64,000 bases of DNA from Dysosmobacter sp. Marseille-Q4140 (GTDB lineage Bacteria > Bacillota > Clostridia > Oscillospirales > Oscillospiraceae): the NCBI GenBank assembly GCA_018228705.1, contig CP073694.1, forward strand, positions 434,001 to 498,000, written 5' to 3'. A program made the position numbers and the translations under genes. The notes under the pieces are model-generated. The model saw only the letters and a list, made by a program, of their open reading frames with translations. It was not told the DNA's origin and searched no databases. The stretch's first letter is position 1; each line of letters starts with the position of its first letter. Below, piece by piece: positions 24,267 to 32,572 of the stretch.

Positions 24267-24823
24267 CAATAGAGGGTCCTTCGCACGATCTCCAGCACAG
24301 CTGTTGGATCACAGTCCTGCCGCAGCAATGCGGACAGCATCAGAGAAAACAGGAGGTCCGCAAATTTCTCTGCCGTAAGCTGCCCGGAAAAGGCATCCGG
24401 CCGGACCCGTGCATCCCTTTGGAGGACGGAACACAGCCCCTGCAAAATATGCCGCCGGGTCCGCTCCATCCTCCGCCTGCCGTCGGACTTGTCCTCTCCC
24501 ATAAAGGCCAGCGCGTGAAGCGTGAAAAATCCCGGATACTGTTTGCAGCCATACTCCATCCGGTCGTACAGCCAGATGATACAGGCCTGTGTATCCTGGA
24601 ACACAGCCCGCCCCTCCGGGCGATGGAAGATCTCCTCCCAGACACTTTCCACAGCGGCCCCGACCAAAGTGGCCTTGGAGTCAAAATAGTTATAAACGGA
24701 ACCAACCGATACGCCGCAGGCGGCTGCAACCGAGCGGATATTGACCGCGGACCAGCCCTCCCGCCGGATCAGCTCCCGGCTGATTTTCAAAATCTCCTCT
24801 TTGGATGTAACAGCAGTATTCAT
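24266..24823 (-). CDS. TetR/AcrR-family transcriptional regulator
   Basis: The 185-residue protein has the TetR HTH at residues 8-55 (SKEEILKISRELIRREGW, SVAAACGVSVGSVYNYFDSK). The ligand domain is not assignable. The ATG at 24823 is preferred over an upstream in-frame ATG at 24847, which lies inside the operator. A perfect palindrome and a consensus-like promoter lie directly upstream, so it very likely represses itself and the downstream membrane gene. Confidence 0.89.
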   Translation of the reverse strand: MNTAVTSKEEILKISRELIRREGWSAVNIRSVAAACGVSVGSVYNYFDSKATLVGAAVESVWEEIFHRPEGRAVFQDTQACIIWLYDRMEYGCKQYPGFFTLHALAFMGEDKSDGRRRMERTRRHILQGLCSVLQRDARVRPDAFSGQLTAEKFADLLFSLMLSALLRQDCDPTAVLEIVRRTLY

Positions 24824-24839
24824 CGCGCCGCCCCCCAAT

Positions 24840-24880
24840 ATGAACATTGTTCATTCTAGGGATTCCAGCACCTTTGTCAA
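24840..24880 (-). promoter_or_regulatory. tetR promoter with perfect palindromic operator
   Basis: On the minus strand TTGACA (24880-24875) and TAGAAT (24858-24853) are 16 bp apart. Directly after, overlapping the expected start of transcription, is the perfect palindrome ATGAACA-T-TGTTCAT (24840-24854). TetR/AcrR operators commonly look like TGAACA/TGTTCA, and the site's position would let the repressor block initiation. Confidence 0.68.
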
Positions 24881-24941
24881 GTCTCTTTCTTCTTTTTGCG
24901 GACATAGCGCCCGCTCTACTCTTACAAAACAAACCGTCCTG

Positions 24942-24983
24942 TGTGACGTTATCACAGAAACCGGTCGGATTTCCGGGTATACT
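24942..24983 (+). promoter_or_regulatory. Crp/Fnr-like activator site and promoter of trxA-trxB
   Basis: The palindrome TGTGA-CGTTA-TCACA (24942-24956) is centred about 41 bp upstream of the start expected from TATACT (24978-24983). No -35 box is visible, as in class II activator-dependent promoters. The half-sites match the TGTGA/TCACA type recognised by Crp/Fnr proteins, though the 5-bp spacer differs from the E. coli CRP spacing of 6. A Crp/Fnr gene lies at 42049-42700. Confidence 0.42.
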
Positions 24984-25014
24984 AAGGCCAAACAAAGGAA
25001 AGGAGCTGACCCAT

Positions 25015-25338
25015 ATGGCGGCTATCAATATGAACAAGGAACAGTTTCAACAGGCAATTGGCGGGGACAGGCCCGTCCTGGTGGATTTCTGGGCTCCCTG
25101 GTGCGGCTATTGCCGCCGGATCGGCCCAGCCTACGAGAAAATCGCAGAGGAGTACGGCGACCTGCTTGTGGCGGCCAAGGTCAACATCGATGAAGAAGCT
25201 CAGCTTGCTCAGGCGGAGCAGGTGGAGGTGATCCCCACGCTGATCCTCTACAAAAACGGGAAAGCCGCGGGCTCCGTTGTCAATCCCGGGTCCAAGGCGG
25301 CCATCGAGCAATTTATTCAAGACACTTTGGCAAAATAA
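25015..25338 (+). CDS. trxA: Thioredoxin
   Basis: The 107-residue protein has the thioredoxin fold with active site WAPWCGYCRR near residues 27-36 (CGYC instead of the usual CGPC) and the cis-Pro loop VIPTL near 73. The CGYC variant would shift the redox potential upward compared with CGPC. AAGGAG precedes the ATG at 25015. Thioredoxin reductase follows 13 bp later, forming a working pair. Confidence 0.94.
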   Translation: MAAINMNKEQFQQAIGGDRPVLVDFWAPWCGYCRRIGPAYEKIAEEYGDLLVAAKVNIDEEAQLAQAEQVEVIPTLILYKNGKAAGSVVNPGSKAAIEQFIQDTLAK

Positions 25339-25351
25339 GGAGGGGATATCC

Positions 25352-26281
25352 ATGCAGGAACGGCATGTCTATGATATGATCGTGGTGGGCGGCGGCCCAG
25401 GCGGCTACACGGCGGCTCTTTACGCCGCCCGTGCCGGACTGGATACCCTGGTGCTGGAGAAGCTCTCAGCTGGCGGGCAGATGGCCCTGACCGAGGAGAT
25501 CGACAACTACCCGGGCTTTGAGGACGGGATCGACGGCTTCACCCTGGCGGAAAAGATGCAGCGGCAGGCAGAGCGCTTCGGTGCGCAAAGCGCCTATGCT
25601 CAGGCGGAATACATGGACCTTGCCGCCGATCCAAAGGTCCTGAAAACCAGCGAAGGCACTTTTTACGGCAGGACCGTTGTGCTTGCCACCGGCGCCAGCC
25701 CCAGAGAGCTGGGCCTTGCAGGCGAGACGGCGCTCACCGGCCGGGGTGTGGCGTACTGCGCCGCCTGCGACGGGATGCGCTTCAAGGGCAAGACGGTGGT
25801 GGTCGTGGGCGGCGGCAACTCCGCGGCCGCGGATGCCCTGCTGCTCAGCCGTATTGCTGAAAAGGTGATTCTGGTCCACCGCCGGGATACCCTGCGGGCC
25901 ACCAAAATCTACCATCAGCCGCTGATGGAGGCTGCAAATATAGAGTTCCGCTGGAACAGCGTCGTCACGGAACTGCTCCACGAGGACAGGCTGACCGGTG
26001 TGAAGCTGAAGGATATAAACACCGGTGTTGTGACGGCGGTTCCCTGCGACGGCGTGTTCATCAGCGTAGGCAGGAAGCCTTCTACCGAGCTGGTGCGAGG
26101 TCAGCTGGAGCTGGATAGAAACGGTTATATCGTGGCGGATGAGACAACCAAAACCACCCTTCCCGGCGTCTATGCTGTGGGGGATATCCGGACAAAGCCT
26201 CTGCGCCAGGTGGTAACGGCGGTAGCGGACGGAGCCACAGCCGTCCATATGGCGGAGGAATTTCTGGCAGGAGGTGTATGA
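25352..26281 (+). CDS. trxB: Thioredoxin reductase
   Basis: The 309-residue flavoprotein has the FAD motif VVGGGPGGYTAALYAARAG at residues 11-29, the redox-active CAACDG near 138, the NADPH motif VVVGGGNSAAADAL near 151, and the C-terminal AVGDIRTKPLRQVVTAVADG. It transfers electrons from NADPH (or possibly ferredoxin/F420 in some anaerobes) to the thioredoxin encoded before it. AGGAGG precedes the ATG at 25352. Confidence 0.94.
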   Translation: MQERHVYDMIVVGGGPGGYTAALYAARAGLDTLVLEKLSAGGQMALTEEIDNYPGFEDGIDGFTLAEKMQRQAERFGAQSAYAQAEYMDLAADPKVLKTSEGTFYGRTVVLATGASPRELGLAGETALTGRGVAYCAACDGMRFKGKTVVVVGGGNSAAADALLLSRIAEKVILVHRRDTLRATKIYHQPLMEAANIEFRWNSVVTELLHEDRLTGVKLKDINTGVVTAVPCDGVFISVGRKPSTELVRGQLELDRNGYIVADETTKTTLPGVYAVGDIRTKPLRQVVTAVADGATAVHMAEEFLAGGV

Positions 26282-26282
26282 G

Positions 26283-26498
26283 ATGAAAAAGCGCGCGTGG
26301 AAATGGCTGCGGCCGGTCCTGTTTACCCTGGGCGGTGCGCTGGCGGGCCTGGGCTATTATGCTCTGGCAGGCTGCTCCACCGGAACCTGTTTTATTACTT
26401 CCAGTCCTTTTACTTCCATGGGGTACATGGCTCTCATTGGCTGGCTGCTCTCCGGCGCATTGGGATCATGCAGCTGCAGAGAAAGCTGCAAGCGATAG
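26283..26498 (+). CDS. DUF6132-like small membrane protein
   Basis: The 71-residue protein has two membrane segments and the motif GGALAGLGYYALAGCSTGTCFITSSP shape of DUF6132, with paired cysteines in GCSTGTC and a CSCRESC tail. Such proteins often accompany thioredoxin or rhodanese genes and may take part in sulfur or redox transport; this is inference. It follows trxB by one base, so it is the third gene of that operon. Confidence 0.7.
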   Translation: MKKRAWKWLRPVLFTLGGALAGLGYYALAGCSTGTCFITSSPFTSMGYMALIGWLLSGALGSCSCRESCKR

Positions 26499-26508
26499 GC
26501 AATTTTCA

Positions 26509-26558
26509 GGGAGGGGACGGCTGCAGGCACTCATCTGCAGCCGTCCCCTCCTGTTTTG
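26509..26558 (+). terminator. Rho-independent terminator
   Basis: A perfect 16-bp stem GAGGGGACGGCTGCAG (26511-26526) pairs with 26535-26550 and is followed by CTGTTTT. It ends the trxAB operon. Confidence 0.88.
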
Positions 26559-26872
26559 CTTTGAACTTTCCGGCACGCTTTCTCCGCTGCGGTCCCTGCG
26601 ATTGCCAGCAAATGCCGTTTATGATAGGATGACAGCACAAGGCCTGCTAGCACGGAGGGCTTGTCTCCCTGACTGTCAGCGTCCATGATCTGCGCAGATG
26701 TTCCGTCTTCTCCAGCTTTCACAGAGCCCGGGAGCGGCTCACAAAGCCAGGCTTCCCTTCCTCTGCACCGGCAGGGCGGAGATCACTGCAAGTATTGCGC
26801 CGCACCCCGAAGCCGCAGAGTCCCTGCCCGCACATCCTGCTTCTCTTTAATCAAACCCTTTTGGGAGGTCGC
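26559..26872. other. Intergenic stretch without a visible gene
   Basis: No frame with a ribosome-binding site and family similarity is seen. A TATGAT hexamer lies near 26620 without a good -35. Nothing else can be supported. Confidence 0.4.
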
Positions 26873-27253
26873 ATGGCCCGCACCGACGTGACCGAGATGC
26901 CCTTTTCCAAACTGTATCCCCTGCTGGTGGCCAAAGCCGCAAAAAAAGGCCGCACCCGGCAAGAAGTGGACCAGATCACCACTTGGCTCACCGGATACTC
27001 GCCAGCAGACATCGCACGGCTGGAGCAGTCCAGCATCAGTTATGGGGACTTTTTCCGCACAGCCCCCGCCATGAACCCTGCCCGCATCCACATCACCGGG
27101 TCGATCTGCGGTGTCCGGATCGAGCAGATCCAGGATCCGCTGATGCGGGAGATCCGGTATTTGGACAAGCTGGTGGACGAACTGGCCAAGGGAAAATCCA
27201 TAGAAACGATTTTGAAAAAGGCAGGAGCCTCCTCCGGAAACGTTCTGGGATAA
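26873..27253 (+). CDS. DUF2200 family protein
   Basis: The 126-residue protein matches DUF2200: EMPFSKLYPLLVAKAAKKGRT near the N-terminus, then DQITTWLTGYSPADI and ITGSICGVRIEQIQDPLMREIRYLDKLVDELAKGK. The function is unknown. GGGAGG precedes the ATG at 26873. It stands alone. Confidence 0.82.
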   Translation: MARTDVTEMPFSKLYPLLVAKAAKKGRTRQEVDQITTWLTGYSPADIARLEQSSISYGDFFRTAPAMNPARIHITGSICGVRIEQIQDPLMREIRYLDKLVDELAKGKSIETILKKAGASSGNVLG

Positions 27254-27310
27254 CCCCTCGCACAAGCGGCGCATCTGCCGTCCGCCAGTCAACCGAATAT
27301 ATGCAAGAAC

Positions 27311-27351
27311 CCCCATACCGTGCCGGCAAAACACCCCGGCACGGTATGGGG
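27311..27351. repeat. Perfect 16-bp inverted repeat downstream of DUF2200
   Basis: CCCCATACCGTGCCGG (27311-27326) pairs with 27336-27351. No T-run follows, so it may act as a weak terminator or an RNA-stabilising 3' hairpin. Confidence 0.5.
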
Positions 27352-27468
27352 AATGATTGCGTCAGAACGCTCGGCCGGACCGGCCTTCCTTCCGGCCCAC
27401 AGCGGTCTTATGCGCGGACGATTTTGCTGCCACGCCGGAGCGAACGCCGCGTGTTCTCGTTGCTGCCT

Positions 27469-27918
27469 TTACAGCTGTCCTTTCCATACCCGGGCCAAGA
27501 TGTCCTTGAGCACCAGAACGGCGTCGGTTGAATTGTAGCCGTACTCCACTTGCAGCCGCGTGAGCATCTCCCGCAGCTGCGGCGCATAATCCTGCAGGCG
27601 AACGTTCTGATGATATACGGCCAGCACCGGATATTCCTTGCTCCACACCTTGTTCCAGTCAATCCGCGCCTGGGCTTCGTCGCTGACGCTTTCCACCATC
27701 TGCCGGGCCTGCTGCTCGTCAAAGTCATACTCGATCAGTTCATCCAGACTCACATGATACAGCACGGCCAAGCCCTTGGACTGGCGTATGTCGGGCAGGG
27801 TCTCGCCGGTCTCCCATTTCGAAATCGTCTGGCGGCTGACCCCCAGCTTTTCGGCCACATTTTCCTGTGAAAGCCCGCTCTTTTTCCGGGCCTGATATAA
27901 ACTGCTTCCCAAACTCAC
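27469..27918 (-). CDS. XRE-family regulator with C-terminal helical domain
   Basis: The 149-residue protein has an HTH_3 domain (residues 5-60: LYQARKKSGLSQENVAEKL, VSRQTISKWETGETLPDIRQ) and a longer helical C-terminal half (EYDFDEQQARQMVESV onward). The start is a GTG at 27918, 8 nt after GGGAGG. It is divergent from the flavin-binding gene at 28073, a possible target. Confidence 0.82.
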   Translation of the reverse strand: MSLGSSLYQARKKSGLSQENVAEKLGVSRQTISKWETGETLPDIRQSKGLAVLYHVSLDELIEYDFDEQQARQMVESVSDEAQARIDWNKVWSKEYPVLAVYHQNVRLQDYAPQLREMLTRLQVEYGYNSTDAVLVLKDILARVWKGQL

Positions 27919-28072
27919 GGTGGTTTCCTCCCTATATCCGCAATTTCTGCATTAAAGTATACTGTCCGGTCCGCAAAAAATCCACCAGGAAAACCAGGCA
28001 CTTCCGCCCGCTTTCCTGCCATTTTCCAGGGCGATGTGCTATACTGGAGAAAATGAGCCGGGAGGTGTCTGC

Positions 28073-28612
28073 ATGACAGACAGAGAGTATCAGGCCGCCG
28101 CCTGCTACTGGGATGAAAAAGACGCTTCCAGCATCAGGCTGGAGCGGAGCAGGCTGTGGGCCATGGCGGAGACATACATCCAGGCCAACAACACCTGCGC
28201 TCTGGCCACCGGAGCCGGAGACTATGTGCGCTGCACCCCCATCGAATACAGCTGGCATGACGGCTGCTTCTGGATGTTCAGCGAGGGCGGGCGGAAGTTC
28301 ATCGGCCTTCGGAGCAATCCCCATGTGTGCCTTGCGATCTACGACAGCTACAAAAGCGGCGGCAGCCTCCACGGAATGCAGGTCATGGGTCTGGCGGAAC
28401 TGGTGGAGCCATTCAGTGCGGCTTATAACGCTCATGCCGCCCGAAAAAAGATCTCACTGGAAATCCTGCGCAAGCTGCCCAGCCCTATGCATCTCATCCG
28501 TATCCGCCCCGTCCGCATCGACTGCCTGTTCTCTGATTTCAAAAAGCTCGGTTGCAGCCCGCGTCAAACGCTGCTGTTTGAGGAAATGCCATTGCAGGAG
28601 GATCTCCGATGA
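28073..28612 (+). CDS. Pyridoxamine 5'-phosphate oxidase-like FMN-binding protein
   Basis: The 179-residue split-barrel protein has NTCALATGAGDYVRCTPIEY near residue 40, FWMFSEGGRKFIGLRSNPHVCLAIYD near 62 and a later GMQVMGLAELVE strand, the PNPOx/HugZ-like pattern. It probably binds FMN; substrate unknown. GGAGG precedes the ATG at 28073. Its stop overlaps the next start by 4 bp. Confidence 0.82.
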   Translation: MTDREYQAAACYWDEKDASSIRLERSRLWAMAETYIQANNTCALATGAGDYVRCTPIEYSWHDGCFWMFSEGGRKFIGLRSNPHVCLAIYDSYKSGGSLHGMQVMGLAELVEPFSAAYNAHAARKKISLEILRKLPSPMHLIRIRPVRIDCLFSDFKKLGCSPRQTLLFEEMPLQEDLR

Positions 28613-29052
28613 CATTTGACAGTTCTCTGCTGGAAACTTATCGCGCGCTTTTGAATACCACGCCCCTGCAGCAGTCCTATCAGGAATTTGTCCGGCTGTT
28701 TCGTTACCTGCGCAGCGAACTGGAGCGGCAGCTGCCAGACTTCCGCTTTCAAAGCAGCATTTGTGAAAACGCTATGGAATACACCTACTTTTCCTTCACC
28801 AGTCCGGCATTGAAAGAAAAGGGTTGGAAACTGGTGGTTGTATTCATCCATAAGTCCTTTCAGCTGGAGGTTTGGCTCTCCGGGTCAAACCGAAGCATCC
28901 AGCGCCAATGGGCAAACCGGCTGAACGCCTGTCCGCCGCCCATGGAGGCTTCTGCTGATCCGGGACGAACAGAGTACCTGATACGCCTGCCGGTGCAAAC
29001 CGATCTCACCAACGGGAAAGGCACACCGCAGCGGCAATCAGGAAAGCGGTGA
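28609..29052 (+). CDS. DUF7000 family protein with C-terminal frameshift
   Basis: The 147-residue reading matches DUF7000: SYQEFVRLFRYLRSELERQL near residue 24, MEYTYFSFTSPALKEKGWKLVVVF and KSFQLEVWLSGSNR. After DLTNG near residue 134 the frame loses similarity and stops at 29052. The +2 frame then reads AAIRKAVKDLTEFLSSQGG and stops at 29096, as the family's C-terminus should. This implies a one-base deletion near 29015-29030. Translationally coupled to the flavin-binding gene before it. Confidence 0.72.
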   Translation: MTFDSSLLETYRALLNTTPLQQSYQEFVRLFRYLRSELERQLPDFRFQSSICENAMEYTYFSFTSPALKEKGWKLVVVFIHKSFQLEVWLSGSNRSIQRQWANRLNACPPPMEASADPGRTEYLIRLPVQTDLTNGKGTPQRQSGKR

Positions 29053-29273
29053 AAGATCTGACGGAATTCCTTTCGTCCCAAGGCGGCACCATATAGGAGA
29101 GCCAGTCCATATACCGGCCGAGCAGAGCCGGATATCTCAGAATAAGGAGCCGAACGGCGCACACAGCGCGGCTGGCTGTTCCCCGGCGCACAACTTGTCC
29201 CTTCCCGGGGCGAAGCCGGATTCGGGCTCCGAACACAGCAGAATAAGCAACATCGCTTTTCAGGAGGCAGTAC

Positions 29274-29480
29274 ATGACCTATTCCACGGAAGAGCTGCTG
29301 GAGGCCAAGCGGCAGATCGATTCCACGCTGAATAAACTGCGGGAAACCGTGAGGACCCTGGAGGGGAAAGCCTCCCCTGCCCGCTATAAATCCCAAATCA
29401 CCTTAGCCAAGCGCCGCATCAATGCCCTTACCATTGCCGTCTCCCTCATTGAAAGAGAGCTGATGCACGCAGCAGAGTGA
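29274..29480 (+). CDS. Small helical protein, 68 aa
   Basis: The protein is nearly all predicted helix (TEELLEAKRQIDSTLNKLRE, then AKRRINALTIAVSLIERELM), with a strong AGGAGG before the ATG. No function is known. The preceding 180 bp (29097-29273) show no gene. Confidence 0.55.
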   Translation: MTYSTEELLEAKRQIDSTLNKLRETVRTLEGKASPARYKSQITLAKRRINALTIAVSLIERELMHAAE

Positions 29481-29482
29481 GG

Positions 29483-29528
29483 AACAATGCCCGGAGCTTC
29501 TGAAAATTCAGAAGCTCCGGGCATTGTT
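29483..29528. terminator. Bidirectional terminator hairpin
   Basis: A perfect 22-bp stem (29483-29504 with 29507-29528) with almost no loop lies between the convergent genes at 29480 and 29538. Confidence 0.72.
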
Positions 29529-29537
29529 GATCCCGCC

Positions 29538-30638
29538 TTATCCCAGTTCGCCTGCCTGGACGCGCTGTTTCAGATCAAGTACCTTTTCCTCAATCTGTTC
29601 CATGACAGCGAGAAATTCTTCGTCCTCCCTGCCGCTGGGATCCTCCAGTCCCCAGTCCTCACGGTACGCACAAGGCAGCGTCGGGCACTGGACATGGCAG
29701 CCCATGGTAACCACGATATCCACCTCCGGCAAAGAAGAGAGGGCCTTACTGTGCTGGGTCTGCTCCATGTCGATGCCGTAGACCCGCTTCATCAGACGCA
29801 CGGCATCGGGGTTGATCCGGGCAGCGGGGCTCGTTCCGGCCGAAAAGCTCTCAAATACATCCCCGGCCAGCTGCTTGCCCAAGGCCTCCGCCATCTGACT
29901 GCGGCAGGAGTTGTGGACACAGACGAAGGCCACCTGGGGCCTTTTGTGCGCAGCGGCCGAAAAGGGGCAGCGTTTACCGATACATTGGCCGTTCCGGCCG
30001 CTGTATGGACAGGCAGGGACAGACCGCTCCATTTCCACGCCCAGATGCTCACGGGTAAAGTCCACGGCGGCCAGGATGGCCAAAAAGGAGTCCCGCTTGC
30101 AGCACCGGGGCCCGCCCGCCTTGCCGATGCTCTCCAGCGCCCGGGCGGTCATCTGATTGCTCAGCCCCCAGGGCTCTCGGGCCAGAGGCGTGGACTGCGT
30201 GACAATGGCCAGGTACTGCCCCGCGCTGATTCCGGCCCCGCAGGCTCCCCAAAACCCGCAGACGCCGCCCGGAACAGCCTTGCCCCGGCTGTACATCTCC
30301 CGAAGCGCCTCTCCCAGTTCCAGCCGGCCGCCGGCGTTCCGGTAGGCAGTGAGCAGGGCCGCTCCCACCATTACATGATGCTCCGGCCCGTGCATATGGC
30401 AAAAGGGCAGGTCCATCATCCGGCGGAGGATGGCAATGGGGTCGGCGGAAGTCTCGGACAGGCACAGGCCGAAGATACTGTCCATTCCCTGGGTATGACA
30501 GTCGTTGCAGACATAGTGACCTTTCACGCAGCGGGTCTTGCTGGGTTCTTTTTTGTGACAGATGGCGCACTCCATGATCTCATCCCGGGTCAGGTACTCC
30601 AGAGGTGCCTTACAGATCAGACACTCTTCCGTGCTCAA
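29538..30638 (-). CDS. DUF5714 / arsenate reductase (low-molecular-weight phosphatase) fusion
   Basis: The 366-residue protein fuses two domains. Residues 1-230 are DUF5714-like and Cys-rich (CLICKAPLEY, MECAICHKKE, CVKGHYVCNDCHTQGMDS, GGVCGFWGACGAG, RCCKRDS, later CPYSGRNGQCIGKRCPF). Residues 235-366 are an ArsC/LMW-phosphatase domain with P-loop CVHNSCRS and an IVVTMGC-type active Cys. The start is a TTG at 30638, 8 nt from GGAGGAG, overlapping the upstream stop. The DUF5714 half often accompanies radical-SAM or metalloid genes; reduction of arsenate or a related thiol reaction is inferred. Confidence 0.8.
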   Translation of the reverse strand: MSTEECLICKAPLEYLTRDEIMECAICHKKEPSKTRCVKGHYVCNDCHTQGMDSIFGLCLSETSADPIAILRRMMDLPFCHMHGPEHHVMVGAALLTAYRNAGGRLELGEALREMYSRGKAVPGGVCGFWGACGAGISAGQYLAIVTQSTPLAREPWGLSNQMTARALESIGKAGGPRCCKRDSFLAILAAVDFTREHLGVEMERSVPACPYSGRNGQCIGKRCPFSAAAHKRPQVAFVCVHNSCRSQMAEALGKQLAGDVFESFSAGTSPAARINPDAVRLMKRVYGIDMEQTQHSKALSSLPEVDIVVTMGCHVQCPTLPCAYREDWGLEDPSGREDEEFLAVMEQIEEKVLDLKQRVQAGELG

Positions 30639-31324
30639 AGTTCCAACTCCTCCCATTGCCGCAGCGCGGCCAGCTGCTCCGGCGTGTGAAACCAGTGTTC
30701 TCCGCCCTCCAGCACGGTGAGTTTGGCGCCGTGCTGCCGGGCGTATGCCTCCGCCGTCCGGCGGGGTGTCATGTTGTCCTCGCTCCCGTACAGGATCCGC
30801 ACCGGGCAAGTCCAGCGGAGGGGCGGATGCTCCCGCACCCAGCACAGGTACTTCCAGGACAGGGTCTGGCCGAAGGCGGTGGGGATCTCCCCCCGCTCCC
30901 GCAGCTGCTCCTCCGTCACGCCGGCCCAGCCCATCATGGTCAGGATCAGGCCCTCCATATCCAGGACCGGGGAGACCAGCAGGGCCCGCTCCGGCCTGCC
31001 GGCGGCCAGCATAGCGAAATACGCCCCGATGCTGTTGGCCCGGAGAGAGATGGTCCCCCAGCGGCGCTCCGCCCAGTCCAGCGCCGCCCGGATGTCCGGC
31101 ACCGCCGTCCAGGGAAGCAGCTCCTCTCCCCGGCCCTGGCGCTCCCCATGGCCGGGCAGGTCGATGGACAGCACCTGGTATCCCCGCGGACAAGCCGCCC
31201 GGGCAAAGGCCTCCGCCTCCTCCTTGCAGCCCATCTGCCCGTGGAGGAAGAGATAGTTCCGCTCTGCGGGCTCCCCGTACAGGACTGCGGGAACCGCACC
31301 GATCGAAAACTGCTGTATTTTCAT
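30635..31324 (-). CDS. Alpha/beta hydrolase
   Basis: The 229-residue protein has LFLHGQMGCKEEAEAFAR near residue 26 for the oxyanion hole, the nucleophile in LRANSIGAYFAML near 92 (AxSxG instead of GxSxG), a later GSEDNMTPRR acid loop and GGEHWFHT for the catalytic His. Probably an esterase or lipase-like enzyme. Its start overlaps the upstream stop by 4 bp, and its stop overlaps the fusion gene, so four genes 32297-29538 form one coupled operon. Confidence 0.82.
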   Translation of the reverse strand: MKIQQFSIGAVPAVLYGEPAERNYLFLHGQMGCKEEAEAFARAACPRGYQVLSIDLPGHGERQGRGEELLPWTAVPDIRAALDWAERRWGTISLRANSIGAYFAMLAAGRPERALLVSPVLDMEGLILTMMGWAGVTEEQLRERGEIPTAFGQTLSWKYLCWVREHPPLRWTCPVRILYGSEDNMTPRRTAEAYARQHGAKLTVLEGGEHWFHTPEQLAALRQWEELEL

Positions 31325-31839
31325 AACGGTATCGCTCCTTCCTCCAGCGTCACGGCCATCCGCTCCAGGGCAAGGCCCAGTCCATTGAAGCCCGCGCACC
31401 GGCTGGGGCGGGTGTTGACGGCGTGATCCAGCAGAGGCTGAGGCTGGCCGGCGGTATCCAGGCACAGGTCCAGCGCCAGCACGTCCTCCCACGCCCGGTT
31501 GAGGTAGGCCACCTCCCGGCGTCCGTGGGTACGGGTGATATGAATATCCTCCGCCCGGCGCAGGTACTCCCTGATCGGATCTTCAGAAAATCCGGAGGCG
31601 GTGAGACTGTCTCTCAGCCCCTCCCGGAACAGTTCCGGAATATCCATCCACTGGAGCGGCGGCACATCATAGCGCACAAAGGCATACCGGCTGCGGCAGT
31701 GGACGGCCAGCAGGCATTTGCGTCCCCGCAGGCGGATCACATGAAGATCCCAGCACAGGCGGCGGTCCGCCTCCGCGCCGCAGGGCGGCGCTTTCACTTT
31801 TACAAACCGCTGCAGGGGAAAGGTCAGTCCCAGTTCCAT
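31321..31839 (-). CDS. DUF6933-like protein
   Basis: The 172-residue protein resembles DUF6933: RLRGRKCLLAVHCRSRYAFV near residue 35, then helical MDIPELFREGLRDSL and a C-terminal NTRPSRCAGFNGLGLALERM. The function is unknown. Its start shares a base with the phosphoesterase stop (TGATG), so translation is coupled. Confidence 0.55.
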   Translation of the reverse strand: MELGLTFPLQRFVKVKAPPCGAEADRRLCWDLHVIRLRGRKCLLAVHCRSRYAFVRYDVPPLQWMDIPELFREGLRDSLTASGFSEDPIREYLRRAEDIHITRTHGRREVAYLNRAWEDVLALDLCLDTAGQPQPLLDHAVNTRPSRCAGFNGLGLALERMAVTLEEGAIPL

Positions 31840-32297
31840 CACTTCACCGCATGGGGAATGGTGACTTTCTCCACCTGAATCTTCCCATCCTCCAGTTCGG
31901 CCATCATCATGGTGATCTCTTGGTGAAACCGCCGGGGGCCGCAGGAGCCGGGATTCAGCCACAAAATGCCGCCCTTTTCCTCCTGCACATACTTGTGAGA
32001 ATGGCCAAATACCACCACATTCACGCCTTCAAGATCTGCCGGAAGCTCCTTCTTGTTATGGACCATGGCAAAGGTCACGCCCTCCAGGGTGAGCGTAAGA
32101 TCATGGGGAATGGCCTGCGCCCACTCCTTATCGTTGTTGCCGCGGACCATATAGAGGGGCGCGTATCTCCGCAGCTCGTCCACAATGCTCTGTTTGTTGA
32201 TATCGCCGCCGTGGAGGATGACATCGGCGGTTTTCAGCTTCTCCGCCACCTCAGGCCGCAGAAGGCCGTGGGTATCGGATAAAATCGCAAGTTTCAT
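31839..32297 (-). CDS. YfcE/MJ0936-type metallophosphoesterase
   Basis: The 152-residue protein has the metallophosphoesterase motifs in order: ILSDTHG near residue 5, HGGD near 29, GNND near 53, H near 80 (MVHNKKELP) and GHSHKY near 98. The YfcE family are small Mn-dependent phosphodiesterases; the natural substrate is unknown. GGGAGG precedes the ATG at 32297. First gene of the 32297-29538 operon. A TATACT-like -10 lies near 32410 on the minus strand. Confidence 0.9.
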   Translation of the reverse strand: MKLAILSDTHGLLRPEVAEKLKTADVILHGGDINKQSIVDELRRYAPLYMVRGNNDKEWAQAIPHDLTLTLEGVTFAMVHNKKELPADLEGVNVVVFGHSHKYVQEEKGGILWLNPGSCGPRRFHQEITMMMAELEDGKIQVEKVTIPHAVK

Positions 32298-32572
32298 ACA
32301 GGTGCCTCCCTTCAAGGCTCGATATGGCTGCCGGAGAGGTTCCCGGCCAGGCAGGCGGCGCTGCGCCCCGGCACAAGCGAATGAGTCTCCGTTTCTATCG
32401 CCTTAGTATACCAGATTTGCCAGTCTTCTGAAAGAGCCATATTTGCTCCCCCGGCTTTGACGCTCCGCCAGCTGTCCAGAGGGCATGGGATGGATGCGCT
32501 GTTTGCAGAGGGCTATGCCCGGCCATGCCCGCTCCCGGCGGGGACCGCAGCCCTCCGGACCAGCGAAGAAGG

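Noticed and set aside
29487..30689. A long plus-strand frame opposite the DUF5714-arsenate reductase fusion
   Set aside because: The minus-strand frame has clear motifs; the plus one has none.
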